Origin: Microcaldota archaeon
Lineage (GTDB): Archaea > Micrarchaeota > Micrarchaeia > Micrarchaeales > Micrarchaeaceae
Reading direction: 5' to 3'
DNA: 48,547 nt
Assembly (NCBI GenBank): GCA_028866715.1
Contig: JAGWHO010000009.1
Coordinates: forward strand, 1 to 48,547
Below, piece by piece: positions 42,815-48,547 of this stretch. Positions within the stretch are counted from its first letter, which is position 1; every line of letters begins with the position of its first letter. Both the position numbers and the translations under genes were made by a program. The notes under the pieces are model-generated. The model was not told the DNA's origin and ran no database searches. It was given only the letters and a program-made list of their open reading frames with translations.

Positions 42815-42932
42815 GTTACACCTACAAATATATAAATATTTGTATTATAATAATATTTAGGTGTAACTATCTCTGCAAAGTTACACCTATTTTTATTATA
42901 TTTATAATTTTATATTTATATGCAGGTGTAAA
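42815..42932 (-). promoter_or_regulatory. Fic promoter with doubled inverted-repeat operator
   Basis: Four copies of a 10-bp motif lie in an AT-rich stretch: GTTACACCTA (42815-42824), TAGGTGTAAC (42858-42867), GTTACACCTA (42880-42889) and the weaker CAGGTGTAAA (42923-42932). Starts are 43, 22 and 43 bp apart, giving two inverted pairs with identical 33-bp spacers. The first pair brackets the TATA box (42829-42836, minus strand) of the Fic gene. A repressor acting on Fic is inferred. The rest of 42933-43004 is GC-richer and shows no gene. Confidence 0.75.
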
Positions 42933-43004
42933 TTTCCGGTACTGGCGGCACGGTGCGCAGGCTTTCTCTAAGTGCTTTGGTACTTCCTGCCAGCGTGGCG
43001 GTTA

Positions 43005-43418
43005 TCACAGCCTCTTTGAATACCAGTACCAGGTAAGATGGTACTTATCATCGGGCTTCCTGCTTTCGATCCTGAATCCATGCTTCTCGTAGAGCTTTCT
43101 CGCCTCCTTGTGCCTTTCCGATGTTTCAAGCGTGAGCTTGTGGCACTTCTTGGCTTTGCAGAACTTTACGAAATGATTTAGCATCATCTTGCCGTATCCG
43201 TTTCCGAGAGAGCCTCTCTTGATTATCAGCTCCTTCAGTTCGCCTACTCCGCCGTTGACCTTTATGTGGGTGTAGCCCACAAGGCGCTTGCCCTCAAAGG
43301 CCCCGAAATAGAAGTTTTTCGAGTAGTGGCCGAAGCCCATCCTTTTGTTCGATGCCTTCCATTCGGCCTTAAATTCCTTCGGGAAGTCGTCGATCCTCTT
43401 TATTCTTATCATTCTCAC
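43005..43418 (-). CDS. GNAT-family N-acetyltransferase
   Basis: 137 aa. The core GELKELIIKRGSLGNGYGKMMLNHFVKFCKA carries the acetyl-CoA loop (RGSLGNGYG), and TLETSERHKEARKLYEKHGFRIESRKP is the following strand-helix-strand. The FGAFEGKRLVGYTHIKVNG segment precedes it as in the GNAT fold. The substrate is unknown. The ATG overlaps the parvulin stop (ATGA), so both are translated from one mRNA. Confidence 0.85.
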   Translation of the reverse strand: MRMIRIKRIDDFPKEFKAEWKASNKRMGFGHYSKNFYFGAFEGKRLVGYTHIKVNGGVGELKELIIKRGSLGNGYGKMMLNHFVKFCKAKKCHKLTLETSERHKEARKLYEKHGFRIESRKPDDKYHLTWYWYSKRL

Positions 43419-43690
43419 TCCAGCCTCTTTATTATGTGGTAGCCGAACTGCGTCTTCACTATGCCGGAGACCTGGCCCTTCTCCAGAGCGAAGGCAGCGT
43501 TCTCGAACTCCTTGACCATCATTCCCTTTCCGAAGAATCCGAGATCGCCGCCGCGCTTCCTTGAGCCGTCAATGGAATACTGCTCTGCGAGCTTCGCGAA
43601 GCTCTCCCCTTTTGCGAGTTTATCGAGCACTTCAAGGGCCTTAGAGTGCTTCTCTAAGAGTATGTGGGCGCACCTTATCTTGCCTGCCAT
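43415..43690 (-). CDS. Parvulin-type peptidyl-prolyl isomerase
   Basis: About 91 aa from ATG 43690. The whole chain is one rotamase domain: MAGKIRCAHILLEKHSKA (the parvulin start with the His-Ile-Leu motif), AEQYSIDGSRKRGGDLGFFGKGMMVKEFENAAFAL and IVKTQFGYHIIKRLE. It has no signal peptide or transmembrane part, so it is a cytoplasmic single-domain Pin4/PpiC-type enzyme that speeds cis-trans isomerisation of X-Pro bonds. Longer in-frame starts (43702, 43714) exist. It is cotranscribed with the overlapping GNAT gene. Confidence 0.92.
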   Translation of the reverse strand: MAGKIRCAHILLEKHSKALEVLDKLAKGESFAKLAEQYSIDGSRKRGGDLGFFGKGMMVKEFENAAFALEKGQVSGIVKTQFGYHIIKRLE

Positions 43691-43753
43691 TGCATCACGC
43701 ATAGGATAACGCAACCCATATTAAAATCCTTTGCGAAATATGCATGTGGTACA

Positions 43754-44149
43754 ATGGCAAAGCTTACCGAATCTGCAAAAAAGATGATAGACGACAAGAC
43801 GTTCGCGCATTTCGCTACGCTCATGCCTGACGGCTCGCCTCAGGTCTCGCCGGTCTGGATAGCAAGAGATGGGGATACAATACTCATAGACACTGCAGAG
43901 GGCAGGATCAAGGACAGGAATCCCAGAAGGGATCCTAGAGTGGCGATAAGCATGACAGACCCTAAGAACCCGTATCACTCTATACTGATAAGGGGCGTGG
44001 TGAAGGTGGTAACGCTTGACGGCGCTGAAGAGGAGATCGACAAGCTTGCGAAGAAGTACATGGGAAAGGAGAAATACCCTTGGAGGGCCCCAGGCGAGAA
44101 GAGGGTGCTCCTGAAGATAGAGGCAACGCACATATACGAGATGGGCTAG
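43754..44149 (+). CDS. PPOX-class flavin/F420-binding split-barrel protein
   Basis: 131 aa. MAKLTESAKKMIDDKTFAHFATLMPDGSPQVSPVWIARDGDTIL is the start of the pyridoxamine-oxidase-like split barrel, with the small-residue/Asp-Gly-Ser-Pro turn that holds the cofactor phosphate. RIKDRNPRRDPRVAISMTDPKNPYHSILIRGVVKVV follows. Members bind FMN or F420 and reduce small molecules; the exact substrate cannot be read. A longer in-frame start exists at 43664, but the ATG at 43754 matches the family start. It lies between a divergent parvulin gene and a convergent membrane-protein gene. Confidence 0.88.
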   Translation: MAKLTESAKKMIDDKTFAHFATLMPDGSPQVSPVWIARDGDTILIDTAEGRIKDRNPRRDPRVAISMTDPKNPYHSILIRGVVKVVTLDGAEEEIDKLAKKYMGKEKYPWRAPGEKRVLLKIEATHIYEMG

Positions 44150-44683
44150 CTAACCCTTCTTTCTCCTTAGCTCGAGGATATACGCCAAGCCCCCGGCCAC
44201 GGCCCCGACCAGAGTCGCGAGGATGAACAGCACTATGTACTGCGGAAAGACACCGAGTATCTGCACGTGCGCCTGCGCGTCGGTGAGACCAAGGCCCCCC
44301 TGCGATATCGGCATGAGAGCCCTTCCTCCTGCATAACCGGCATACATTAGCAGCCAGGTCGCTCCCGCCATGCCTATGTTCATGAGTATCAGATGAACTG
44401 CGACTAGTATCTTTCTTCCTTGAGAGATTGTCCTGCCTAAGCCGGCCTCCATGTAGTTGTAGAACAGCGCAGTAACTCCAAGAGAGATTATCATCACTAT
44501 GTACGTGAGATAACCGACAAGCAGCCAGGTGCCCGCGCTCCCGGCAGCTATGACCTGCGCAGGGCTTGGCACAAGATACAGTGACCCGTAAACGAAAAGG
44601 AGCAGTGTCGCAACAGTAAGCAGCGCTCCCTGAATAACAGCCGACCAGATGAACCGGATAGCCCATCTGCTTGTAGCTGCCAT
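44150..44683 (-). CDS. Hypothetical four-helix membrane protein
   Basis: 177 aa with about four hydrophobic segments: AVIQGALLTVATLLLFVYGSLYLV, GTWLLVGYLTYIVMIISLGVTALF, ILVAVHLILMNIGMAGATWLLMYAGYA and IVLFILATLVGAVAGGLAYIL. It ends in a short basic tail ELRRKKG. GLGRTISQGRK in the middle is a cytoplasmic-type loop. I recognise no family and no cofactor-binding motif. It abuts the convergent PPOX stop with no gap and starts 1 nt after the VOC gene ends, which suggests that VOC and this gene are cotranscribed. Confidence 0.7.
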   Translation of the reverse strand: MAATSRWAIRFIWSAVIQGALLTVATLLLFVYGSLYLVPSPAQVIAAGSAGTWLLVGYLTYIVMIISLGVTALFYNYMEAGLGRTISQGRKILVAVHLILMNIGMAGATWLLMYAGYAGGRALMPISQGGLGLTDAQAHVQILGVFPQYIVLFILATLVGAVAGGLAYILELRRKKG

Positions 44684-44684
44684 G

Positions 44685-45080
44685 CTATCTCTTCCTTGCT
44701 ACCTGGAACAAGCACATGACATTCCCTTCAGTGTCCCTGAAGTATGCGGTCCATCCCATCTTGCCAACAGGCTGCTTGTTCTTTCCCGCTAGCGGTATGA
44801 TCTTGCCGCCTGCCTTTGTTATCTTCTTGAGGGACGCGTCTATGCTGCTCACGTCTATAGTCACTACAGGAGCCTTGAAGAAGCCCTGCCTCTTCATCAT
44901 GCCGCCGTTTATCTTGCCCTTCTCGGAAGGCATCCAGTCCTTGCCCACCTTCGCGGTGTACACGGTCATATAGTCGCCGAATTCCGTAGGTTCCATCTTC
45001 CATCCGAACGTCTTGCTGTAAAATTTGCTAGCACGCTTCATGCTAATAGCAGGCATCATGAAATGCACAACGCTGTCCAT
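44685..45080 (-). CDS. Glyoxalase/VOC-superfamily protein
   Basis: 131 aa, two beta-alpha-beta-beta-beta units. VVHFMMPAISMKRASKFYSKTFGWKMEP is the first strand-helix with the metal-ligand-position His6; WMPSEKGKINGGMMKR is the typical GG-turn; TIDVSSIDASLKKITKAGGKIIPLAGKNKQPVGKMGWTAYFRDTEGNVMCLFQV is the second half. VOC members include glyoxalases, dioxygenases and drug-binding proteins, so the activity is not defined. It is upstream of and probably cotranscribed with the membrane gene. Confidence 0.87.
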   Translation of the reverse strand: MDSVVHFMMPAISMKRASKFYSKTFGWKMEPTEFGDYMTVYTAKVGKDWMPSEKGKINGGMMKRQGFFKAPVVTIDVSSIDASLKKITKAGGKIIPLAGKNKQPVGKMGWTAYFRDTEGNVMCLFQVARKR

Positions 45081-45120
45081 CGTTTTACCAATCGAGCATC
45101 TCAGGCAAGTTATTAATTCG

Positions 45121-45765
45121 TTACTGTCGCCCTTTGGATTTACGTGCTACGGCCACTACCCTCGCCCAGTCGGGCCTTATCTTGCTTCGCTGTACGCGTA
45201 TGTCCAAGAGCTTAAAGCCGTTATCGGCAAGCATCTCGGACATGCTGCTCACTGTATAGCTCTTTATGAATCGTTTCAGCGCCTTGCCGTCCTGGCGCGT
45301 TACGTTGTAATACCATCCCTTGCCCTCCTTTGCCGCAATAGTGAGTATGCCGTTTGGCTTCAGGACGTGATTTAGCTCTTTCATCACCTTTGCGGCTTCG
45401 GCCTTCCTCAGGTGGTGTATGCTGGAGAAACACCATACAGCATCAAAGGTCTCGTCTTTGAAGCTGAGGCGTGTCATGTCCATGTACCTGAAGTCGCCGT
45501 TGGGCACAAGTTTCCTTGCTTCCTTGAGCATGCCTTTTGAGATGTCTATGCTTATCACTCTCAGGCCATTTTGGAGAAGCAGTTTTGCCTCCTTTCCTAA
45601 TCCGCACCCCGCGTCTAGAACGAGAGCCCCTTTGCGCAGATGGGCCAAAAACCTCTTTGTGTGCGCATCCTTTAGGCTTTTGTCAAAATAGGACGGCTGA
45701 TTGATCCAGATCTTTGCAAGCCTGTCATGAGACCTTCTTGTCATCTCGTATGTTGCGTCTTTCAT
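45121..45765 (-). CDS. Class I SAM-dependent methyltransferase
   Basis: 214 aa. The Rossmann core has motif I LVLDAGCGLGKEAKLLLQNG (about 51-70), which binds S-adenosylmethionine, and the acidic post-I VISIDISKGML. Motifs FDAVWCFSSIHHLRKAEA and LKPNGILTIAAKEG also belong to the UbiE/Methyltransf_11 group. The acceptor molecule is not apparent. MKDATYEMTRRSHDRLAKIWINQPSYFDKSL is the N-terminal cap. The coiled-coil gene ends 9 nt upstream and is likely cotranscribed. Confidence 0.9.
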   Translation of the reverse strand: MKDATYEMTRRSHDRLAKIWINQPSYFDKSLKDAHTKRFLAHLRKGALVLDAGCGLGKEAKLLLQNGLRVISIDISKGMLKEARKLVPNGDFRYMDMTRLSFKDETFDAVWCFSSIHHLRKAEAAKVMKELNHVLKPNGILTIAAKEGKGWYYNVTRQDGKALKRFIKSYTVSSMSEMLADNGFKLLDIRVQRSKIRPDWARVVAVARKSKGRQ

Positions 45766-45774
45766 ATATACAAC

Positions 45775-45987
45775 TCACAGCTCAATTGGCAGCCTGTCGC
45801 TTCCGATCTCGTTGATCTTTTCCAGCTCCTTAAGCGCTGCGGTGAAGTCCTTAACGTCGATGTCGCTGTTGAGCTTTGGCCTCAGCGCCTCAAACCTCTT
45901 TAGGCTGGCCCTCAGAACGTTTATCTTGCTGTCCAACTCCGCCCTGTTTTTGCTCAGTCTCGTTAAGTCCCACTCGCCAGAACCCAT
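45775..45987 (-). CDS. Small coiled-coil protein, 70 aa
   Basis: From ATG 45987 (a GTG at 45993 is also in frame). AGGTG stands 6 nt before the ATG and supports this start. The chain is predominantly helical and heptad-like, DLTRLSKNRAELDSKINVLRASLKRFEALRPKLNS, then a second helix, KDFTAALKELEKINEIGSD. There is no catalytic motif and I recognise no family. It is 9 nt upstream of the methyltransferase gene and may be its partner. The region 45994-46092 upstream holds a 6-bp stem-loop (CTGAGA/TCTCAG, 46014-46031), which might end the pdaD transcript. Confidence 0.6.
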   Translation of the reverse strand: MGSGEWDLTRLSKNRAELDSKINVLRASLKRFEALRPKLNSDIDVKDFTAALKELEKINEIGSDRLPIEL

Positions 45988-46013
45988 TTGCACACCTATA
46001 GCTGATACTTACA

Positions 46014-46031
46014 CTGAGACCGCCATCTCAG
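46014..46031 (-). terminator. Stem-loop after the arginine decarboxylase gene
   Basis: CTGAGA-CCGCCA-TCTCAG is a perfect 6-bp stem with a 6-nt loop, 62-79 nt past the pdaD stop on the minus strand. It has no T-run directly after it, so it may be processing or regulatory structure rather than a terminator. Confidence 0.35.
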
Positions 46032-46092
46032 AGCTCCGTTTAGCGATCCTCGCCCTAAGCTTAAAGAGCTTTCTGGCGAACGGGTTAATCTA

Positions 46093-46605
46093 CTAGATGA
46101 TGAAGACTGCAGCCGCAACAGTGCAGGTCCACTTGCCGTTCTTCCCGACTATCGCGGATTGCGTTATATTCGACGTCTTGACCATCTGGCTGTTGAGCTG
46201 CTCGACGCCTAGGGTCGATGCAAGCATCTTTGTGGCGAGGTCCTCCGCCTTCTTGCCTGCCACCTCTTCGTTCTCGCCGAATGACTTGTACTCGCTAAGG
46301 TAGCCGTGCTGGTTCATGTCCTTGGGATTTGCCATGCCTACGCTTGAGGCGATAAGCCTGTTCGGCTCAGTTGATTCCTCCCTGCTCAGGACAAGGAATA
46401 CAATCTGGCCTGTGCTCAGCAGCTTTGCGCCGTCTTCCCTCTTTACGATCTCGCAGTTAGGGGGTATTATGCTGGAAACCTCGACAAGGTTGAACCTCTC
46501 TATTCCCGCGTCGCGCAGTGCAGCCTCAAACGACTCAAGCTCCATGTCGCCGGTGCCCTTCCCGCGCGTGAAAAACAGCCTCTTAGGCAGCATGTTGCCG
46601 TCCAT
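46093..46605 (-). CDS. pdaD: Pyruvoyl-dependent arginine decarboxylase
   Basis: Converts arginine to agmatine, the first step of polyamine synthesis in many archaea. The 170-aa proenzyme cleaves itself at a Ser-Ser bond; here S44-S45 in LVEVSSIIPPN, with the new N-terminal Ser becoming the pyruvoyl cofactor. RGKGTGDMELESFEAALRDAGIERFNL, ANPKDMNQHGYLSEY and KWTCTVAAAVFII are the remaining family motifs. MDGNM or the later Met5 could be the start. Its product would feed the agmatinase at 40980-41843. Confidence 0.95.
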   Translation of the reverse strand: MDGNMLPKRLFFTRGKGTGDMELESFEAALRDAGIERFNLVEVSSIIPPNCEIVKREDGAKLLSTGQIVFLVLSREESTEPNRLIASSVGMANPKDMNQHGYLSEYKSFGENEEVAGKKAEDLATKMLASTLGVEQLNSQMVKTSNITQSAIVGKNGKWTCTVAAAVFII

Positions 46606-46653
46606 GCGATCTCAACCGGTAATGGTAGGGCAGGGCCTCTTTAAATATCCTGC

Positions 46654-48147
46654 CTATCCACTCAGGTACTTGCCTCTCAGGTAGTCGAGGAAGTGCTTCG
46701 GGTCGTAGCCCTCGTTGAAGGATTTCTTGAGCAGCTGCTCGCCGGTGTATGCTGTGCCGTACTGGTGAACCTTCTCCCTCAGCCAATCCCTGACAGGCGC
46801 GAAGTTTCCATCTCTTATATGCTGATCAAAGTCCCTGATGTCGTTCCTTATGTTTGCGCGGATTATGCCTGACGCGATGTTGCCCAATGTGTATGTAGGG
46901 AAGTAGCCGAAGCCGCTGCTCCAGTGGCTGTCCTGCAGCACGCCTTCGGCATCATTCTTCGGCCTTATGCCAAGATACTCGTCCATCTTGTTGTTCCATA
47001 CCTCTGGAAGGTCCTTGGCCTTTATCTCGCCGTTGACAAGCAGGCGCTCCAGCTCGTACCTTAGCGCTATGTGGAAGTTGTAGGTCAACTCGTCTGCCTG
47101 CACCCTTATCGGCCCCTTGATGACCGTGTTGAAGTAGTAGTATATCTCGTCTTCTGTGCAGTTGTTCGCCAGGCTGAGGTTCTTTTTGAGCATGGGCATG
47201 ATAAGCTGCACGAATTCGCGGCTTCGGCCTACAATTGCTTCGAAGAACTTAGATTGCGATTCGGCAATCCCGAGCGTGTAGCCCATGGACAACGGAGTTG
47301 TATTGAGCTCCGGATCAAGCTGCAGGAAGTGCAGCGAATGCCCGGCTTCGTGTATCAGAGGAAAGATCGCATCCTTGAAGTTGCTGCCAAGGTATCTTGT
47401 CGTCATCCTAACCTCTTCAGATGAAAATGGCATCGTGAACGGATGCGACGCCAGATCAACCCTGAACGTTCTGTAGTCAAAGCCCAGTGCCTTTAGTATC
47501 TCTTCATTGACTCTTTTCATCTCTTCAGTGTCGTATTTCATTGACTCGAACTTCGATACCTCGGTGAATCTTGATCCGGAGCTCTCTACCTTGTCGAGGA
47601 TGCCCTTTAGCCCTGGCACCAGCCCAGAGAATGCTCTGTCCGTGTCTTTTGTGAGCGCGCCCTCCTCATAAAGGTCAAGAAGAGCGTCGTACGGCTCGTC
47701 CGCATAGCCAAGCTTCTCTGCCTTGTCCTTCTGGATCTCTATTATCTGCTCGAGATACGGCATATAAGACGCAAAATCCGAATTCTTCTTCGCGCTCTCC
47801 CAGGCGATGTACGCCTTATTGAAGAGCACTATCTCCTTCTCTAAGAGCTCGGAAGGCAGATTGGCAATCTTAAGCCTGTGCGCAAGGACGCGTATAACCC
47901 CCTTTTCGTAATCATTGAGATCGCCAAGCCCCTCGCCGTTCCTGAGCAGCTCGCTGAACTTCGGGTCGTGGAACAGCTTCTGCGATATGAGCTCAAGCTG
48001 CGCGTCGGCTATTCCTCTTGTCCCGGCTGAGCCCTTCGGCATGTATGTCCTAGAATCCCATCCCATCAGATTGCCGGCGTAGTTGAGCGCCCAGATGGGC
48101 TTGTAGCCCTCAACCAGTTCCACAACAGTGTTATTCTTGAATCTCAT
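46654..48147 (-). CDS. M32-family (Taq) metallocarboxypeptidase
   Basis: 497 aa, as expected for the family. Zinc site HEAGH (H266, E267, H270) with the third ligand E296 in GIAESQSKFFE, and family signature DLASHPFT at 231-238. It removes amino acids from peptide C-termini, complementing the M1 aminopeptidase in this window. No signal peptide, so it is cytoplasmic. A good Shine-Dalgarno, GAGGT, at 48154-48158 (minus strand) is 6 nt from the ATG. Its upstream leader contains a tRNA-Val 3' fragment and a 28-codon ORF (see those entries). Confidence 0.95.
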   Translation of the reverse strand: MRFKNNTVVELVEGYKPIWALNYAGNLMGWDSRTYMPKGSAGTRGIADAQLELISQKLFHDPKFSELLRNGEGLGDLNDYEKGVIRVLAHRLKIANLPSELLEKEIVLFNKAYIAWESAKKNSDFASYMPYLEQIIEIQKDKAEKLGYADEPYDALLDLYEEGALTKDTDRAFSGLVPGLKGILDKVESSGSRFTEVSKFESMKYDTEEMKRVNEEILKALGFDYRTFRVDLASHPFTMPFSSEEVRMTTRYLGSNFKDAIFPLIHEAGHSLHFLQLDPELNTTPLSMGYTLGIAESQSKFFEAIVGRSREFVQLIMPMLKKNLSLANNCTEDEIYYYFNTVIKGPIRVQADELTYNFHIALRYELERLLVNGEIKAKDLPEVWNNKMDEYLGIRPKNDAEGVLQDSHWSSGFGYFPTYTLGNIASGIIRANIRNDIRDFDQHIRDGNFAPVRDWLREKVHQYGTAYTGEQLLKKSFNEGYDPKHFLDYLRGKYLSG

Positions 48148-48156
48148 GCCATTACC

Positions 48157-48243
48157 TCAAGTGGGCCCGCGGAGAATCGAACTCCGTGTCTTCACGTTGT
48201 CAACGTGACGTCTTAAGCGTTTGTCGTCGTTTTCTAGCTCCAT
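48157..48243 (-). CDS. Mini-ORF over the tRNA-Val fragment, 28 aa
   Basis: ATG at 48243 with GTGGGGG 5 nt before it, reading through the tRNA-like sequence to TGA at 48157-48159. The stop TGA is part of ACTTGAGGTAAT, so it overlaps the M32 ribosome-binding site. The charged product (MELENDDKRLRRHVDNVK...) has no known family. It may be a leader peptide coupled to the M32 gene, or it may be open by chance. Confidence 0.3.
   Translation of the reverse strand: MELENDDKRLRRHVDNVKTRSSILRGPT
48162..48208 (-). pseudogene. tRNA-Val(GAC) 3' fragment
   Basis: The minus strand has a perfect tRNA 3' part: anticodon stem TCACG/CGTGA (48208-48204, 48196-48192), loop TTGACAA with anticodon GAC, 5-nt variable loop AGACA, T arm CGGAG-TTCGATT-CTCCG, acceptor strand CGGGCCC and A73 at 48162. 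The 26 nt upstream cannot form the matching acceptor strand GGGCCCG or a D arm, and no such sequence appears in the rest of the window's right end. It is therefore a partial copy, not a working tRNA gene. It may be an attachment-site duplicate left by integration at a tRNA-Val gene. A 3' half of a split tRNA is less likely. Confidence 0.75.
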
Positions 48244-48286
48244 TAAAACCCCCACAAACAAAATTCACAAAGCATAAGCCTGTACA

Positions 48287-48337
48287 TTTGAACACTAGCA
48301 TTTGAGTTTCAAGCTATATAAGCACATAGTGTTCGAA
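48287..48337. promoter_or_regulatory. Inverted repeat around a TATA box upstream of the M32 gene
   Basis: GAACACTA (48290-48297) and TAGTGTTC (48327-48334) form a perfect 8-bp inverted repeat, extendable to 11 bp with one mismatch. It is centred on TTATATAGC (minus strand, 48314-48322), a TATA-like box. On the minus strand the TSS would fall near 48292, giving a leader of about 145 nt to the M32 ATG. A repressor bound on both sides of the TATA would be a tight switch. The region is clearly more AT-rich than the rest of the window. Confidence 0.55.
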
Positions 48338-48395
48338 TTTCCAGCAAATCTGAACAGAGATAGTCAGGTTTCTATAAGGAAACTAATTCTGCCCT

Positions 48396-48547
48396 CTATT
48401 CTTTGGCTTTCTTTTTGAACCATAAGATAAATTTATCTACATCTACACTTTTCATAACATCTGAAACTTTGAAATTTACAAATTTTGCATATCTGGAATA
48501 GTATATCGCCATATTATTGATCTTCGGCTTCGTGGTATATCCATCAA
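48396..48547 (-). CDS. Unidentified protein, C-terminal fragment
   Basis: An open minus-strand frame enters at the right edge and ends at TAG 48396-48398 after about 49 codons. The visible end is KPKINNMAIYYSRYAKF...DVDKFILWFKKKAKE, a basic, Lys/Tyr/Phe-rich sequence encoded with many A/T-ending codons, unlike the neighbouring genes. No family is recognised from this piece. It lies beyond the tRNA fragment and could belong to an integrated element, but nothing here proves that. Confidence 0.5.
   Translation of the reverse strand, partial: DGYTTKPKINNMAIYYSRYAKFVNFKVSDVMKSVDVDKFILWFKKKAKE

Noticed and set aside
42815-42932. Replication origin made of repeats in an AT-rich stretch
   Set aside because: The motif GTTACACCTA does not resemble ORB/mini-ORB elements, no orc1/cdc6 gene is near, and the sites line up with the Fic TATA box, so an operator explains them better.
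42811-42935. CRISPR array
   Set aside because: There are only four short motifs in alternating orientation, with no repeat-spacer units and no cas genes.
48162-48260. Complete tRNA-Val gene with an intron in the D arm
   Set aside because: No acceptor strand complementary to CGGGCCC is found upstream on the minus strand within the visible sequence, so an intron would have to extend beyond the window. A truncated copy is simpler.

Overview
The window is archaeal chromosomal DNA. It encodes archaeal information-processing proteins: an ATP-dependent DNA ligase, EF-1A followed by S10, aIF2-gamma, aIF5B, S6e, Alba, archaeal DnaG and a CDC48/VAT ATPase. Promoters look archaeal too: TATA boxes lie about 26 nt from several start codons, which implies leaderless mRNAs. 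Small surface and pilus-like proteins, dense packing and roughly balanced base composition suggest a small-genome lineage such as a Micrarchaeota-type DPANN archaeon. That placement is inference; there is no rRNA here to test it.

Left part (1-12.4 kb): the tail of a winged-helix gene and a 58-aa gene, then the DNA ligase and a 994-aa beta-helix surface protein. tRNA-Thr(CGU) lies between the surface protein and a four-gene export cluster (membrane HTH regulator, LolD-type ATPase, COG1361 beta-sandwich protein, MacB-type permease). The cluster promoter carries a striking palindromic operator. A radical SAM enzyme and a hypothetical protein follow.

Middle part (12.5-28 kb): an aldehyde dehydrogenase, a DHH phosphoesterase divergent from a tandem Lrp-like regulator, a MIP18-type Fe-S assembly protein, NDK and aIF5B. 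Next come EF-1A/S10, an apparently frameshifted gene, a 37-aa Asp-rich mini-protein, and the operon CDC48 (with a 449-residue homing-endonuclease intein) - S6e - aIF2-gamma, with Alba convergent to it.

Right part (28-48.5 kb): a second cluster of regulator, ABC ATPase, ABC-2 permease and COG1361 protein, in the same general style as the first but with unrelated regulator and permease families. Two more genes follow it, a ferritin-like protein and a PAP2-like membrane protein. Then dnaG with a pilin-like gene and an acetyltransferase, a VirB2-like two-helix protein behind an M1 aminopeptidase, and a glycosyltransferase with agmatinase. A Fic AMPylase follows, behind a doubled inverted-repeat operator. 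Small enzymes follow: acetyltransferase, parvulin, PPOX, VOC and methyltransferase. The end holds a pyruvoyl arginine decarboxylase and an M32 carboxypeptidase. Arginine decarboxylase plus agmatinase gives a complete arginine-to-putrescine route.

Upstream of the M32 gene is the 3' two-thirds of a tRNA-Val(GAC) with no 5' part. It sits in what looks like the leader of the M32 transcript, next to an AT-rich flank with a long inverted repeat around a TATA box. This is the strongest hint of an integration scar or an unusual tRNA-like leader.
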